Source: M3007 sp041736625 (GTDB lineage Bacteria > Bacteroidota > Bacteroidia > Chitinophagales > Saprospiraceae). From it: a DNA stretch of 64,000 nucleotides. Made by a program: the position numbers and the translations under genes. Numbering within the stretch: position 1 is the first letter of the stretch; every line of letters begins with the position of its first letter. The stretch covers positions 27,366 to 91,365 of the forward strand of contig JBGSTG010000119.1 of assembly GCA_041736625.1 (NCBI GenBank), written 5' to 3'. Shown piece after piece: positions 50,797 through 59,440 of the stretch. The notes under the pieces were generated by a model, which was not told where the DNA came from, searched no databases, and was given only the letters and a program-made list of their open reading frames with translations.

Positions 50797-51705
50797 CTAC
50801 TCGTCTGAGACACCTTCTTTACCCCCCTCCTCCTCCGGTTCGTTGCGGCCAAGGTTGAGCAGCTCCGGATCCCAGGTCCAAAGTCCCTGGTCAAATTCCC
50901 GGCGCATGCGTTCCATATTCTCGTGGTGGTAGCGCTGCAACCCTCTTGGGTTGGGGTAACGGCTCCACAGCGACTCTTCGTCGAAAGGCACACCGGTGCT
51001 GATGCTCTCCCGCAAGGCATAAATATAAGCCAGCCCCTCCTGTTGGCGGTTCATCCACCCGTCCATATCGAAAGCCATGCTGCCGTGCCCGGGCACCACG
51101 CGCGTGAACCAGTTTTTATCGTGGATCGCATTTAATTTCAAGAGGGTTGCTTCGTAGGCCATGCTGGAGTCCGTGATGATGGGAAACTCCAAATCCGACA
51201 GGTAATCGCCGGCAATCAGCAGTCCAAGTTGCCAAATGATCACCATCATGCTGTCGGTTGTGTGCCCGGGCGTCAGGAAAATCGACATTTTGGTTTGCCC
51301 TACCCGAAACTGAACCCCATCGCGGTACACCAAAAAATTGCCCACCGGGTATTCCACCCGGTAATTCCGCCGCAGGTAGTATTGCTCGTCAAATGTCAGC
51401 GCCTCTTCCAGCAACTCTTCCCGCCTGGGATGGCTGGCCATGGCCTCGGTCATGAATACGCGGTTGGGAGTAAAAGCCCTGAACCCCAGAATGTGATCAA
51501 AATCCGAATGCGTAAACAACAAATAAAGCGGTTTATCCCCCCGTTTCTCTTCCACCAACAGTTGTATTGCCCTGATTTCCTCCGGCAAAATACCCGGGTC
51601 AAACACCATAACCACATCATCTGTGTGTATCACCGTGGTGTTCATTCGGTAAAGCGCACTCTGAAAGACCGTGATGTTTTGGTCCCTGAAAAGGATGCTG
51701 GCCAT
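50797..51705 (-). CDS. MBL-fold metallo-hydrolase
   Basis: A 302-residue metallo-beta-lactamase fold enzyme. The metal motif HSDFDH is at 66-71, the next ligand His in FLTPGHTTDSMM (about 142), Asp in IAGDYLSDL, and a final His in VVPGHGSMAFDM. The first position lacks the extra His of the classical HxHxDH (here HSDFDH), a common variant. No signal peptide from MASILFRDQN at 51705; the frame opens to 51783. Substrate unknown. Acidic C-terminal tail (NEPEEEGGKEGVSDE). Divergent from der. Confidence 0.9.
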   Translation of the reverse strand: MASILFRDQNITVFQSALYRMNTTVIHTDDVVMVFDPGILPEEIRAIQLLVEEKRGDKPLYLLFTHSDFDHILGFRAFTPNRVFMTEAMASHPRREELLEEALTFDEQYYLRRNYRVEYPVGNFLVYRDGVQFRVGQTKMSIFLTPGHTTDSMMVIIWQLGLLIAGDYLSDLEFPIITDSSMAYEATLLKLNAIHDKNWFTRVVPGHGSMAFDMDGWMNRQQEGLAYIYALRESISTGVPFDEESLWSRYPNPRGLQRYHHENMERMRREFDQGLWTWDPELLNLGRNEPEEEGGKEGVSDE

Positions 51706-51719
51706 ATTGCTTTGGATCT

Positions 51720-51753
51720 TTGGTCTGCAAGTGCTAAAAAAGGCATATTTTTG
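51720..51753 (+). promoter_or_regulatory. candidate promoter of der
   Basis: TATTTTTG at 51746-51753 is an exact -7 match, with TTG at 51720-51722 as possible -33, spaced by 23 bases. Leader about 60 bases. Confidence 0.4.
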
Positions 51754-51818
51754 CAGGCGTTGTCTGGGCGACAAAAGTAACACACAGAAATCCCGCTACC
51801 AAACAACCAACTGTATAA

Positions 51819-53123
51819 ATGGGAAATATCGTCGCCATTGTCGGCAGACCGAATGTAGGAAAATCAACCCTGTACAACCGCCTCGTCGGTATGCGGGAGG
51901 CCATTACAGATGACTTTTCGGGTGTTACCCGTGATCGGAAATATGGATTTTGCGAGTGGAACGGAAAGCGTTTTACCGTGGTGGACACCGGCGGTTTTGT
52001 GCAAAGTTCTGACGATGTCTTCGAAATGGCCATCCAGCAGCAAGTGCGCATTGCGGTGAACGAAGCAGCCGTAATCCTGTTTATGGTCGATGTACAAACG
52101 GGCATCACCGACCTCGACGACAACATCGCCAACCTCCTGCGCCGGCATAAAAAACCCGTCTATCTGGTGGTGAACAAGGTGGACAACCACAACCGGCTCA
52201 TGGAGGCCAATGAATTCTGGAGCCTGGGCTTCGAAAACGTCTTTTTTGTCGCCTCCATTAGCGGTAGTGGCACCGGCGACCTGCTCGACTCCGTCGTGGA
52301 GCACATCGAAAATCTGGAACCGCTCGAAACCGAACTGCCCAAATTTTCCATCGTCGGTCGCCCAAATGTGGGAAAATCATCCCTCACCAACGCCTTGCTC
52401 GGCGAGGAACGCCACATCGTTACCGCCATTGCCGGCACCACCCGCGACTCCATTCACTCCCACTACAATAAATTCGGCAAGGAGTTTATCCTCATAGACA
52501 CCGCCGGCATACGCAAAAAAACCAAAGTCGAAGAAGACCTCGAGTTTTATTCCGTCATGCGCGCCATCCGGGCCGTGGAAGAGTCCGACGTGTGCCTGCT
52601 GATCATAGACGCCACCCTGGGGCTCGAAGCCCAGGACATGAACATCATCCGGCTGGCGCAGAAGCGCCACAAAGGGCTGGTTATCCTGGTGAACAAGTGG
52701 GATCTGATGACCAAAGAAACCAACTCGGCCAGGGACTACGAACTGGCCATTAAAAACAAAATCGCCCCTTTTGACGACGTGCCCATCCTGTTCATTTCCG
52801 CCATGGAAAAACAACGCATATTCCAGGCCGTAGAAGCCGCTATGGAGGTGTACGCAAACCGGGCGCGCCGCATCAAAACGTCGGAGCTGAACGACCTGAT
52901 TCTGCCCATCATCGAACAAACACCACCGCCATCGGTCAAAGGCCGCTACCCCAAGTTCAAATACATCACCCAATTGCCAACCCCTTACCCGTCGTTTGCG
53001 TTTTTTGTCAACAATCCCAACTGGGTGCGCGACTCCTACAAACAGTTTCTCGAAAACCAGATCCGAAAATTGTTCAACTTTCAGGGCGTGCCGATTGAGG
53101 TGTACATGCGGTCAAAATCCTGA
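51819..53123 (+). CDS. der: ribosome biogenesis GTPase Der (EngA)
   Basis: Essential double GTPase for 50S subunit assembly. The 434 residues contain two G domains, each with a full P-loop: GRPNVGKST at 9-17 and GRPNVGKSS at about 179-187. G3 motifs are DTGG (VVDTGGFV) and DTAG (LIDTAGIRKKTK); G4 motifs NKVD and NKWD. The C-terminal KH-like domain ends FQGVPIEVYMRSKS. Length and order match the family exactly. Confidence 0.98.
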   Translation: MGNIVAIVGRPNVGKSTLYNRLVGMREAITDDFSGVTRDRKYGFCEWNGKRFTVVDTGGFVQSSDDVFEMAIQQQVRIAVNEAAVILFMVDVQTGITDLDDNIANLLRRHKKPVYLVVNKVDNHNRLMEANEFWSLGFENVFFVASISGSGTGDLLDSVVEHIENLEPLETELPKFSIVGRPNVGKSSLTNALLGEERHIVTAIAGTTRDSIHSHYNKFGKEFILIDTAGIRKKTKVEEDLEFYSVMRAIRAVEESDVCLLIIDATLGLEAQDMNIIRLAQKRHKGLVILVNKWDLMTKETNSARDYELAIKNKIAPFDDVPILFISAMEKQRIFQAVEAAMEVYANRARRIKTSELNDLILPIIEQTPPPSVKGRYPKFKYITQLPTPYPSFAFFVNNPNWVRDSYKQFLENQIRKLFNFQGVPIEVYMRSKS

Positions 53124-53156
53124 AAAGCACCCCCACCGGATAAATAGCATTCGTAC

Positions 53157-54017
53157 ATGAAACTTAAACACATCACACTACTCCTGCCGGCCGTTTTTGT
53201 CGCCTTTTTGCTGTCTTGCGATCAGAAAGAGGACATACCGGCCTACGTGCGCGTCGAACCTTTTACCATTGATGAGCCCGGGGGCGATACCCTGCACGAC
53301 CTCACCGACGGCTGGTTTTACGCCGACCTGGCGTTTCTGGGGGCGTATGATTTGCCCTCCGACATTCCGGTGCTCAACGAAGGCATGCAGGAAATTCTGG
53401 TGTTTCCGGGCATCAAGGAAAACGGAATTGTCGAAACGCCCAATATTTACCCCATGATGACCTGGCACATCGAGGAGACGACCCTCGTCCCGGGAAAAGT
53501 TACCGTGGTCAAACCCGTGGTGCGATACGACCCGGCCGCTATTTTTGCGTGGGACATCGGTCGCGGCACCTTCGACGGCAATTCCACCGTGGCCCTTGAA
53601 AACCTGGACGCGGACGCCGACCTGAACTTCATCTTTTCGGATGCCGGGGGGTTTACCGGCAAATACCTGCAAATGGAGGTGGACACCGCACACCCAACCA
53701 TGGCGGTGGCCTTCGAAGCAGTCACCCTGCCCACCGTGCGCGAACGGCAAACCTGGCTGGAAATGCACTACCGGAATGAGCTGCCGTTTGTGCTCAGCCT
53801 GATCGGACAAACGTCCGGGCAGGCCGACGATTTTTCGCCGGTGTTCCAGTTCAATGTGTCGCCGGAATGGAACAAAATCTACATTAACCTCACTGATTTT
53901 GTTTCGTTTGACCCACACGACGAATACCGTCTGCTGTTTAACCTGAACCTGCCGTTCACCGGCGCCGCCATTTCCGGAAAAGTACATATCGACAACGTGC
54001 GTTTGGTGCACTTTTAA
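53157..54017 (+). CDS. lipoprotein with beta-rich domain, unknown function
   Basis: A 286-residue outer-envelope lipoprotein with lipobox LLSC (Cys21). The mature part is beta-rich with many aromatic residues (DLTDGWFYADLAFLGAYDLP, LNEGMQEILVFPGIKENG, EWNKIYINLTDFVSF), resembling jelly-roll carbohydrate-binding or PA14-like modules. I do not recognise the family. It is 33 bases after der and 4 bases before the WcaJ-like sugar transferase, so it may serve surface polysaccharide assembly. Confidence 0.75.
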   Translation: MKLKHITLLLPAVFVAFLLSCDQKEDIPAYVRVEPFTIDEPGGDTLHDLTDGWFYADLAFLGAYDLPSDIPVLNEGMQEILVFPGIKENGIVETPNIYPMMTWHIEETTLVPGKVTVVKPVVRYDPAAIFAWDIGRGTFDGNSTVALENLDADADLNFIFSDAGGFTGKYLQMEVDTAHPTMAVAFEAVTLPTVRERQTWLEMHYRNELPFVLSLIGQTSGQADDFSPVFQFNVSPEWNKIYINLTDFVSFDPHDEYRLLFNLNLPFTGAAISGKVHIDNVRLVHF

Positions 54018-54021
54018 GCCG

Positions 54022-55443
54022 ATGTCCCGTAAAATTCGACAAAAGCACACCTTTTATTACGGTTGTGCAGACTTTTTGATGGCCTCCCTCGCCTGGGCCG
54101 TTTTTTTTCTGTACCGGAAAAACGCAGAGGGCACACCCTGGGATACGGCCTTTTTTACCGACCCCAATTTTTTGCTTGGCATCCTCATCATTCCCATTGG
54201 GTGGGTTTTACTCTACAGCATTTTCGAGCATTACACCGACATTTACCGGCAGTCGCGCCTGCGCACGTTCTCCCGCACCTTTTTCCTGAGTTTTCTGGGG
54301 GTACTGTTTCTGTTTTTCTCTTTGATGCTCGACGACGTGGTGCGGAGCTACCACAACTACTACCGGTCGTTTCTGGTGCTTTTTGGTTTGCATTTTGTCC
54401 TCACCACCTTTTCCCGGATGGTACTCCTGACGCGCGCCGGCAACCGCCTGAAAAGGGGCCAGGTTACGTTTAATACGCTGCTCATCGGCGGAAACCAGAA
54501 CGCCCTTGACCTTTATCAGGATATTGCGGGCAGACCTAAAGGGTTGGGCAACCGGTTTCTGGGTTTCATCGACACGAATGGCGGCAGCGAACAGGCCATG
54601 GCGCATTTCCTGCCCCGCCTGGGGTTCCTGAGCGACCTTGGGCCGGTGATCGAGCAATACGATGTGGAAGAGGTGATTATTGCCGTGGAGACCTCCGAGC
54701 ACAACCGCGTGCGGGGCATCCTCAACACCTTGTTTGATTATGGCGACCGCCTGTTGGTCAAGATTATTCCTGATATGTACGACATCCTCCTTGGCAGCGT
54801 CCAGATGAACCACGTGTTCGGCGCGGTGCTCATAGAGGTCCGGCAGGACCTGATGCCGCGGTGGCAGCGCGTTATCAAGCGGGGGATGGACGTGAGCATC
54901 AGCGCGCTGGCCCTGGTGCTGCTCAGTCCGTTGTACGCATTTATCGCCCTTCGGGTGCGCATGTCGTCGCCCGGACCGGTATTTTACCACCAGGAGCGCA
55001 TCGGTTTCCAGGGAAAACCCTTTTTTATCCATAAGTTTCGCTCCATGTACACCGACGCAGAGCACGCCGGCCCCCAACTATCCAAGGACAACGATCCGCG
55101 CGTCACGCCGTGGGGAGTCACCATGCGCAAATACCGGCTCGATGAACTGCCCAACTTCTGGAACGTGCTGAAAGGCGAAATGTCGCTCGTAGGCCCCCGC
55201 CCGGAGCGGCGCCACTTCATCGACCAAATCGTGCAGCACAACCCGCATTACAAACACCTGCTCAAAGTGCGGCCCGGCATCACCTCCTGGGGACAGGTGA
55301 AATACGGGTACGCCTCCAACCTCGACGAAATGCTTCAACGCCTGAAATACGACCTGTTGTACATCGAGAACATGTCGCTTGGGCTGGATTTTAAAATATT
55401 GTTCTACACCGTGCTCGTGTTATTGCAGGGGCGAGGGAAGTAA
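54022..55443 (+). CDS. polyprenyl-phosphate sugar phosphotransferase (WcaJ/EpsE-like)
   Basis: Starts surface glycan synthesis by moving a sugar-1-phosphate onto undecaprenyl phosphate in the inner membrane. The 473 residues have four or more N-terminal helices, a CoA-binding-like Rossmann middle (TLLIGGNQNALDLYQDI), and the C-terminal transferase core: KRGMDVSISALALVLLSPLY, VFYHQERIGFQGKPF, FRSM, then LDELPNFWNVLKGEMSLVGP with the conserved Asp-Glu pair and the GPRPE motif. Family architecture is complete. It follows the lipoprotein by 4 bases. Confidence 0.96.
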   Translation: MSRKIRQKHTFYYGCADFLMASLAWAVFFLYRKNAEGTPWDTAFFTDPNFLLGILIIPIGWVLLYSIFEHYTDIYRQSRLRTFSRTFFLSFLGVLFLFFSLMLDDVVRSYHNYYRSFLVLFGLHFVLTTFSRMVLLTRAGNRLKRGQVTFNTLLIGGNQNALDLYQDIAGRPKGLGNRFLGFIDTNGGSEQAMAHFLPRLGFLSDLGPVIEQYDVEEVIIAVETSEHNRVRGILNTLFDYGDRLLVKIIPDMYDILLGSVQMNHVFGAVLIEVRQDLMPRWQRVIKRGMDVSISALALVLLSPLYAFIALRVRMSSPGPVFYHQERIGFQGKPFFIHKFRSMYTDAEHAGPQLSKDNDPRVTPWGVTMRKYRLDELPNFWNVLKGEMSLVGPRPERRHFIDQIVQHNPHYKHLLKVRPGITSWGQVKYGYASNLDEMLQRLKYDLLYIENMSLGLDFKILFYTVLVLLQGRGK

Positions 55444-55489
55444 AAAAACAGAAAACCCAACGTAGCTTTGATCCTAACATTCGCCAATT

Positions 55490-55957
55490 ATGAAAATGCT
55501 CCTTTCTGTTTCGCTTTTTGCGGCACTCTTTTTTTCCGCCTGTGGCCCCACGCCGCCGTCGCCCGCCGCACCGGCCGCGCCCGCCGCACCGGCGTTACCG
55601 GTGGCCAAATTCCCTGTGTACTGCTATGAACAACGCATGCCCGACGGCTCCGTGCTCAGCTTCCAGTACACCGATTATTACGACGACATCGTGGGCATAC
55701 TCGATTACTCCTTCGCTGAAAAAGACGGCGCCCACGGCACGTTTAAAGGCAAAAAGGAAGGCAACGTGATCACAGCCGTGTGGGGTTACGTGGTAGAAGG
55801 CTCGCAGCAACAGGAAGAGATCATGGTTAAAATTGAAGGGGACAACGCCATCAAAGCCTCCGGTGAGTTGATGGAAACCCCCGGTGGACTGCTCAAACTA
55901 AAGGATCCCGCCGGCGCTTCCTGGGTCGAGACCTTCGGACGGGTACAATGCGATTAG
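55490..55957 (+). CDS. small lipoprotein with Ala/Pro linker
   Basis: A 155-residue lipoprotein with lipobox FSAC (Cys18). A repetitive Pro/Ala linker (CGPTPPSPAAPAAPAAPALP) tethers a compact C-terminal domain of about 110 residues (YEQRMPDGSVLSFQYTDYYD, GTFKGKKEGNVITAVWGYVV, GELMETPGGLLKLKDPAG). The domain resembles small beta-barrel proteins that bind ligands in the periplasm; family unknown. Lies 46 bases after the sugar transferase and ends 61 bases before accC; a hairpin separates it from accC. Confidence 0.75.
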   Translation: MKMLLSVSLFAALFFSACGPTPPSPAAPAAPAAPALPVAKFPVYCYEQRMPDGSVLSFQYTDYYDDIVGILDYSFAEKDGAHGTFKGKKEGNVITAVWGYVVEGSQQQEEIMVKIEGDNAIKASGELMETPGGLLKLKDPAGASWVETFGRVQCD

Positions 55958-55975
55958 GCACGGCATTTTTTTTAG

Positions 55976-55993
55976 CCCCGTGGCGACACGGGG
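55976..55993. repeat. short hairpin with GNRA-type loop before accC
   Basis: CCCCGTG, loop GCGA, CACGGGG: a perfect 7-bp stem with a GNRA tetraloop, between the lipoprotein stop and the accC ATG. In orientation and position it resembles the hairpin at 18696. It lies inside the longer accC open frame, which supports the ATG at 56019. Confidence 0.7.
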
Positions 55994-56018
55994 TGTGATT
56001 TCCCATTATTTTCGCGGC

Positions 56019-57488
56019 ATGCAAAAGATACTTGTTGCCAACCGGGGCGAAATCGCCCTGCGCGTCATGCGCACTGCCCGCCGCATGGGCATACAGACTG
56101 TAGCCGTGTATTCGGAAGCCGACCGGTACGCACCACACGTGCGGTTTGCCGACGAGGCCGTTTGCATCGGCCCGCCGCCGTCGGCCCAAAGCTATCTGCG
56201 GGCCGACAAGATCGTCGAAGCCGCGCTGGCCACCGGTGCGCAAGGCATACACCCCGGGTACGGCTTTCTGAGCGAAAACGCCCAGTTTGCCCAAATGGTC
56301 GAAGATGCCGGCATTACGTTTATCGGCCCCAGCCCATTCAGCATCAACATCATGGGCAGCAAGCTGGCCGCCAAGGAAGCGGTCAAGCATTATCATGTGC
56401 CCATGGTGCCCGGCATAGACGAGGCGGTTTCCGATATTGCCGTGGCCAAAAAGATCGCTGCCGAAGTGGGCTACCCCGTGCTCATCAAAGCCTCTGCCGG
56501 CGGCGGCGGCAAGGGCATGCGCGTGGTAGAAACCGAAGCCGATCTGCAGGAACAGATGGAGCGCGCCATCTCGGAGGCCACCTCGGCCTTTGGCGATGGC
56601 TCTGTATTTGTCGAAAAGTACGTCACCTCGCCCCGCCACATCGAGGTGCAAGTCATCGCCGACAAGTTCGGAAACACCCTCTACCTTTTTGAACGCGAAT
56701 GCTCCATCCAGCGCCGCCACCAAAAGGTGGTGGAAGAGGCGCCCAGCGCCATCCTGACCCCGGAAATGCGACGGGCCATGGGCGAAGCGGCGGTGCGTGT
56801 AGCCAAAGCAGCCCAATACACCGGCACCGGCACTGTTGAGTTTCTCGTTGACGCCGACCGGAAGTTTTACTTCCTGGAAATGAACACCCGCCTTCAGGTG
56901 GAGCACCCGGTCACCGAAATGATCACGGGCCTCGACCTGGTTGAACTCCAGATCCGCGTAGCCCGGGGTGAAGTGTTGCCCATAAAACAGGATGACCTCA
57001 AGATCAACGGTCACGCCATGGAACTCCGCGTATACGCCGAAGATCCGCTCAACAACTTCCTGCCATCGGTGGGCAAACTGGTGCGCTACCGGCCCGCCCA
57101 CGGACCCCACATCCGCGTGGACGACGGGTTTGTGGAAGGCATGGACGTGCCCATCTACTACGACCCTATGCTCGCCAAACTGGTCACCTGGGGCCAAAAC
57201 CGCGACGAAGCCATACAGCGCATGCGGGAGGCCATTGGCCAGTTCGAGGTCGAAGGCGTACAAACCACCCTGCCTTTTGGCCGTTTTGTGATGGATCACC
57301 CGGCGTTCCTGTCCGCCAATTTCGACACCGGGTTTGTCGCCAAACACTACACACCGGAAAAACTGCACAGCGGCGAAAAAAACGAAGCGGAACTGGCCGC
57401 ACTGGCGGCGCTACACCAACACTTGAAGGACATGAAACAGCTGCGGGTGGTTCGCCCGCTGGCCTCCAACTGGAAAAAGCGGGTATAG
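56019..57488 (+). CDS. accC: biotin carboxylase subunit of an acyl-CoA carboxylase
   Basis: Carboxylates biotin with bicarbonate and ATP for an acetyl- or propionyl-CoA carboxylase. The 489 residues hold the biotin carboxylase N-domain (MQKILVANRGEIALRVMR), ATP-grasp (KASAGGGGKGMRVV, then FLEMNTRLQVEHPVTEM) and the C-domain (RVYAEDP). It lacks a biotinyl (AMKM) domain, so a separate BCCP is needed. An extension of about 40 residues past typical AccC (446) ends LASNWKKRV. The family start is MQKILVANRGE; the frame opens at 55980. It is followed by a PIF1-like gene 14 bases on. Confidence 0.95.
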   Translation: MQKILVANRGEIALRVMRTARRMGIQTVAVYSEADRYAPHVRFADEAVCIGPPPSAQSYLRADKIVEAALATGAQGIHPGYGFLSENAQFAQMVEDAGITFIGPSPFSINIMGSKLAAKEAVKHYHVPMVPGIDEAVSDIAVAKKIAAEVGYPVLIKASAGGGGKGMRVVETEADLQEQMERAISEATSAFGDGSVFVEKYVTSPRHIEVQVIADKFGNTLYLFERECSIQRRHQKVVEEAPSAILTPEMRRAMGEAAVRVAKAAQYTGTGTVEFLVDADRKFYFLEMNTRLQVEHPVTEMITGLDLVELQIRVARGEVLPIKQDDLKINGHAMELRVYAEDPLNNFLPSVGKLVRYRPAHGPHIRVDDGFVEGMDVPIYYDPMLAKLVTWGQNRDEAIQRMREAIGQFEVEGVQTTLPFGRFVMDHPAFLSANFDTGFVAKHYTPEKLHSGEKNEAELAALAALHQHLKDMKQLRVVRPLASNWKKRV

Positions 57489-57502
57489 CCCCACGCCAAA
57501 CC

Positions 57503-58816
57503 ATGTCCACATTCAAGGCGCAATTGCTCAGCGAAGACTTCAAACACGCGCTTGATGTGTTGGAAAACACGCCGCAAAGCCTCTTTGTCACCGGACGTGC
57601 CGGCACCGGAAAAAGCACCCTGCTCCAGCTTTTTCGCAACACCACCCGAAAAAAAACAGCCGTGCTGGCGCCCACGGGTATTGCCGCGTTAAACGTGCAG
57701 GGACAAACCATTCACTCGTTTTTCGGGTTTCCGCCCCGCGTCATCACGCCCGACGTCTCCGGAAAAAAAACGACCAACCGCCATCTGCAACGCCTGTACA
57801 AAAACCTGCAGGTGCTGGTCATCGACGAGGTGTCTATGGTGCGAGCCGACATGCTGGACGGAATCGACCGCTGCCTGCGCGTCAACCGCGAAAATATTCT
57901 ACCTTTTGGCGGCGTACAAGTGGCCCTTTTTGGCGACCTGTTTCAGTTGCCCCCGGTGGTGTCGCGCGATCCGGTGGAAAGCATGTTTTTTCAGGATTAT
58001 TACGACACGCCTTATTTTTTTTCCGGAAAAGTCTTTCAGGAAACACGCCTGAACATGGATAAGCTGGAGTTGCGCAAGGTGTACCGCCAGGAGTCGCGCC
58101 ACTTCCTCCGTTTGCTGGAGGCTGTTCGGGTGAACGAGGTCGATACCGACGATCTGCAGGATCTGAACGCGCGTTGCTTGCCCGGGTTTATCCCCAACGA
58201 ACCGGGCTACATCACCCTTTGCGCCCGCAACGCAACGGCAGACCGCATCAATCAGTTGGCGCTGGGCGCTTTACCCGGAACAGACCACACGTATCGCGCT
58301 CAGGTAAGCGGACAATTTGACCCGGGCCTTTTTCCCGCCGAAGCCGAGCTCAGGCTTCGCCTGGGCGCCCAGGTCATGTTCGTCAAGAACGACCCCATGG
58401 AGAAACAGTTCGTCAACGGAACCATCGGCACAGTGGCCAAACTGGGCGCGGACAAAGTTGTGGTAGACGTTCAGGAAGGGGGCAAAAGCCACCGCATCGC
58501 CGTGGAACCACTTGAATGGGAAATTGTCCGTTACCAGGCCGACGATACCGGGGCCATACGCACCGAAACAATAGGCGCCTTCCGGCAGTATCCGCTTAAA
58601 CTCGCCTGGGCCATCACCATTCACAAAAGTCAGGGCAAAACCTTCGACCGCTGCATCATCGATCTGGGCGGTGGCGCATTTGAGCACGGACAACTATACG
58701 TGGCCCTCAGCCGCTGCCGAACCCTGGAGGGCATTGTGCTCAAACAGCCCATCCGTCCGCAAGACATCATTACCGACCCGCGGATAGTAGAATACTACCA
58801 AAATGTCTTTCGGTAA
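57503..58816 (+). CDS. PIF1-like helicase / AAA family ATPase
   Basis: A 437-residue superfamily 1B helicase like PIF1/RecD. Walker A GRAGTGKST at 31-39; LAPTGIAALNVQGQTIHSFF (motif Ia), Walker B VIDEVSMV at about 110, FGDLFQLPPV (motif III), and the C-terminal SF1 motif LAWAITIHKSQGKTFDRCII followed by YVALSRCRTLEGIVL. Bacterial members unwind DNA 5'-3', roles range from replication-fork repair to recombination. A probable coupling with accC is only by closeness (14 bases). Confidence 0.93.
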   Translation: MSTFKAQLLSEDFKHALDVLENTPQSLFVTGRAGTGKSTLLQLFRNTTRKKTAVLAPTGIAALNVQGQTIHSFFGFPPRVITPDVSGKKTTNRHLQRLYKNLQVLVIDEVSMVRADMLDGIDRCLRVNRENILPFGGVQVALFGDLFQLPPVVSRDPVESMFFQDYYDTPYFFSGKVFQETRLNMDKLELRKVYRQESRHFLRLLEAVRVNEVDTDDLQDLNARCLPGFIPNEPGYITLCARNATADRINQLALGALPGTDHTYRAQVSGQFDPGLFPAEAELRLRLGAQVMFVKNDPMEKQFVNGTIGTVAKLGADKVVVDVQEGGKSHRIAVEPLEWEIVRYQADDTGAIRTETIGAFRQYPLKLAWAITIHKSQGKTFDRCIIDLGGGAFEHGQLYVALSRCRTLEGIVLKQPIRPQDIITDPRIVEYYQNVFR

Positions 58817-58849
58817 TGTGTCGTTTGCGTTAAATTTATGTGCTTTGGA

Positions 58850-58879
58850 TTGAAAATAGTCCGAAATTGCTTACTTTCG
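58850..58879 (+). promoter_or_regulatory. candidate promoter of the Kbp-like gene
   Basis: TTG at 58850-58852 and TACTTTCG at 58872-58879 (one mismatch to TAnnTTTG) with 19-base spacing; leader about 65 bases. The gene is monocistronic with its own terminator, so a dedicated promoter is expected. Confidence 0.4.
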
Positions 58880-58950
58880 CATTTGGTTCCTTCATGGAAT
58901 CAAATGCCAAATTTACCTTTTACAAAATCACCATTTAAAACGCAATTAAC

Positions 58951-59331
58951 ATGTCATTGCAATCCAAGTACCAGTCCGTTCTCAACCTGGGCGAAGAAAT
59001 CGGCGTCGTCGAGGGTGGCGTATCCGAAGAAGGTGCTCAACTGAAAGTTTGGGGCAAAGTAGACTGCGAGTACAAGAAAAACCAACTCTGGGACGAGATC
59101 AAAAAAGTGGGTGGCGAAAACCCCGCCGACATCGCTGCCGACATCCAGGTGTTGCAAAACAACTACTACGCCAAACACGAGGTTTCCAAAGGAGAAAGCC
59201 TGAGCCTCATCGCCAAGCATTACTACAAGGACGTGATGGCTTACAACAAGATTTTTGAAGCTAACCGCGACATCCTGGACGACCCGGACAAAATTCAGCC
59301 CGGCCAGGTACTGACCATTCCGTTCCCGTAG
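58951..59331 (+). CDS. Kbp-like BON/LysM protein
   Basis: A 126-residue cytoplasmic protein. Residues about 1-72 form a BON-like domain (VEGGVSEEGAQLKVWGKVDC, then ENPADIAADIQV), and residues 80-126 are a LysM domain (VSKGESLSLIAKHYYKDVMA, KIQPGQVLTIPFP). The arrangement matches YgaU/Kbp, which binds potassium in the cytoplasm of Escherichia coli, though this protein is slightly shorter (149 in E. coli). No signal peptide, which agrees with Kbp. Followed by a strong terminator. Confidence 0.85.
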   Translation: MSLQSKYQSVLNLGEEIGVVEGGVSEEGAQLKVWGKVDCEYKKNQLWDEIKKVGGENPADIAADIQVLQNNYYAKHEVSKGESLSLIAKHYYKDVMAYNKIFEANRDILDDPDKIQPGQVLTIPFP

Positions 59332-59369
59332 CAGATTCTTTTGGAATACCCATTCCAAAGTAGTCTGTC

Positions 59370-59406
59370 AAAGGCTGTTCCGGTACACGGAGCAGCCTTT
59401 GTTTTT
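59370..59406 (+). terminator. intrinsic terminator of the Kbp-like gene
   Basis: Stem of 13 bp: AAAGGCTGTTCCG at 59370-59382, loop GTACA, CGGAGCAGCCTTT at 59388-59400 (one G-U pair), then GTTTTTA. A smaller hairpin TTGGAAT/ATTCCAA lies just upstream at 59341-59358. It clearly ends the short transcript. Confidence 0.85.
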
Positions 59407-59440
59407 AGGTTGTATTTTGCCGCCAAAAATCACCCGAGCT

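Noticed and set aside
55893..57368. Minus-strand open frame of 491 codons opposite accC
   Set aside because: accC motifs are unequivocal on the plus strand.
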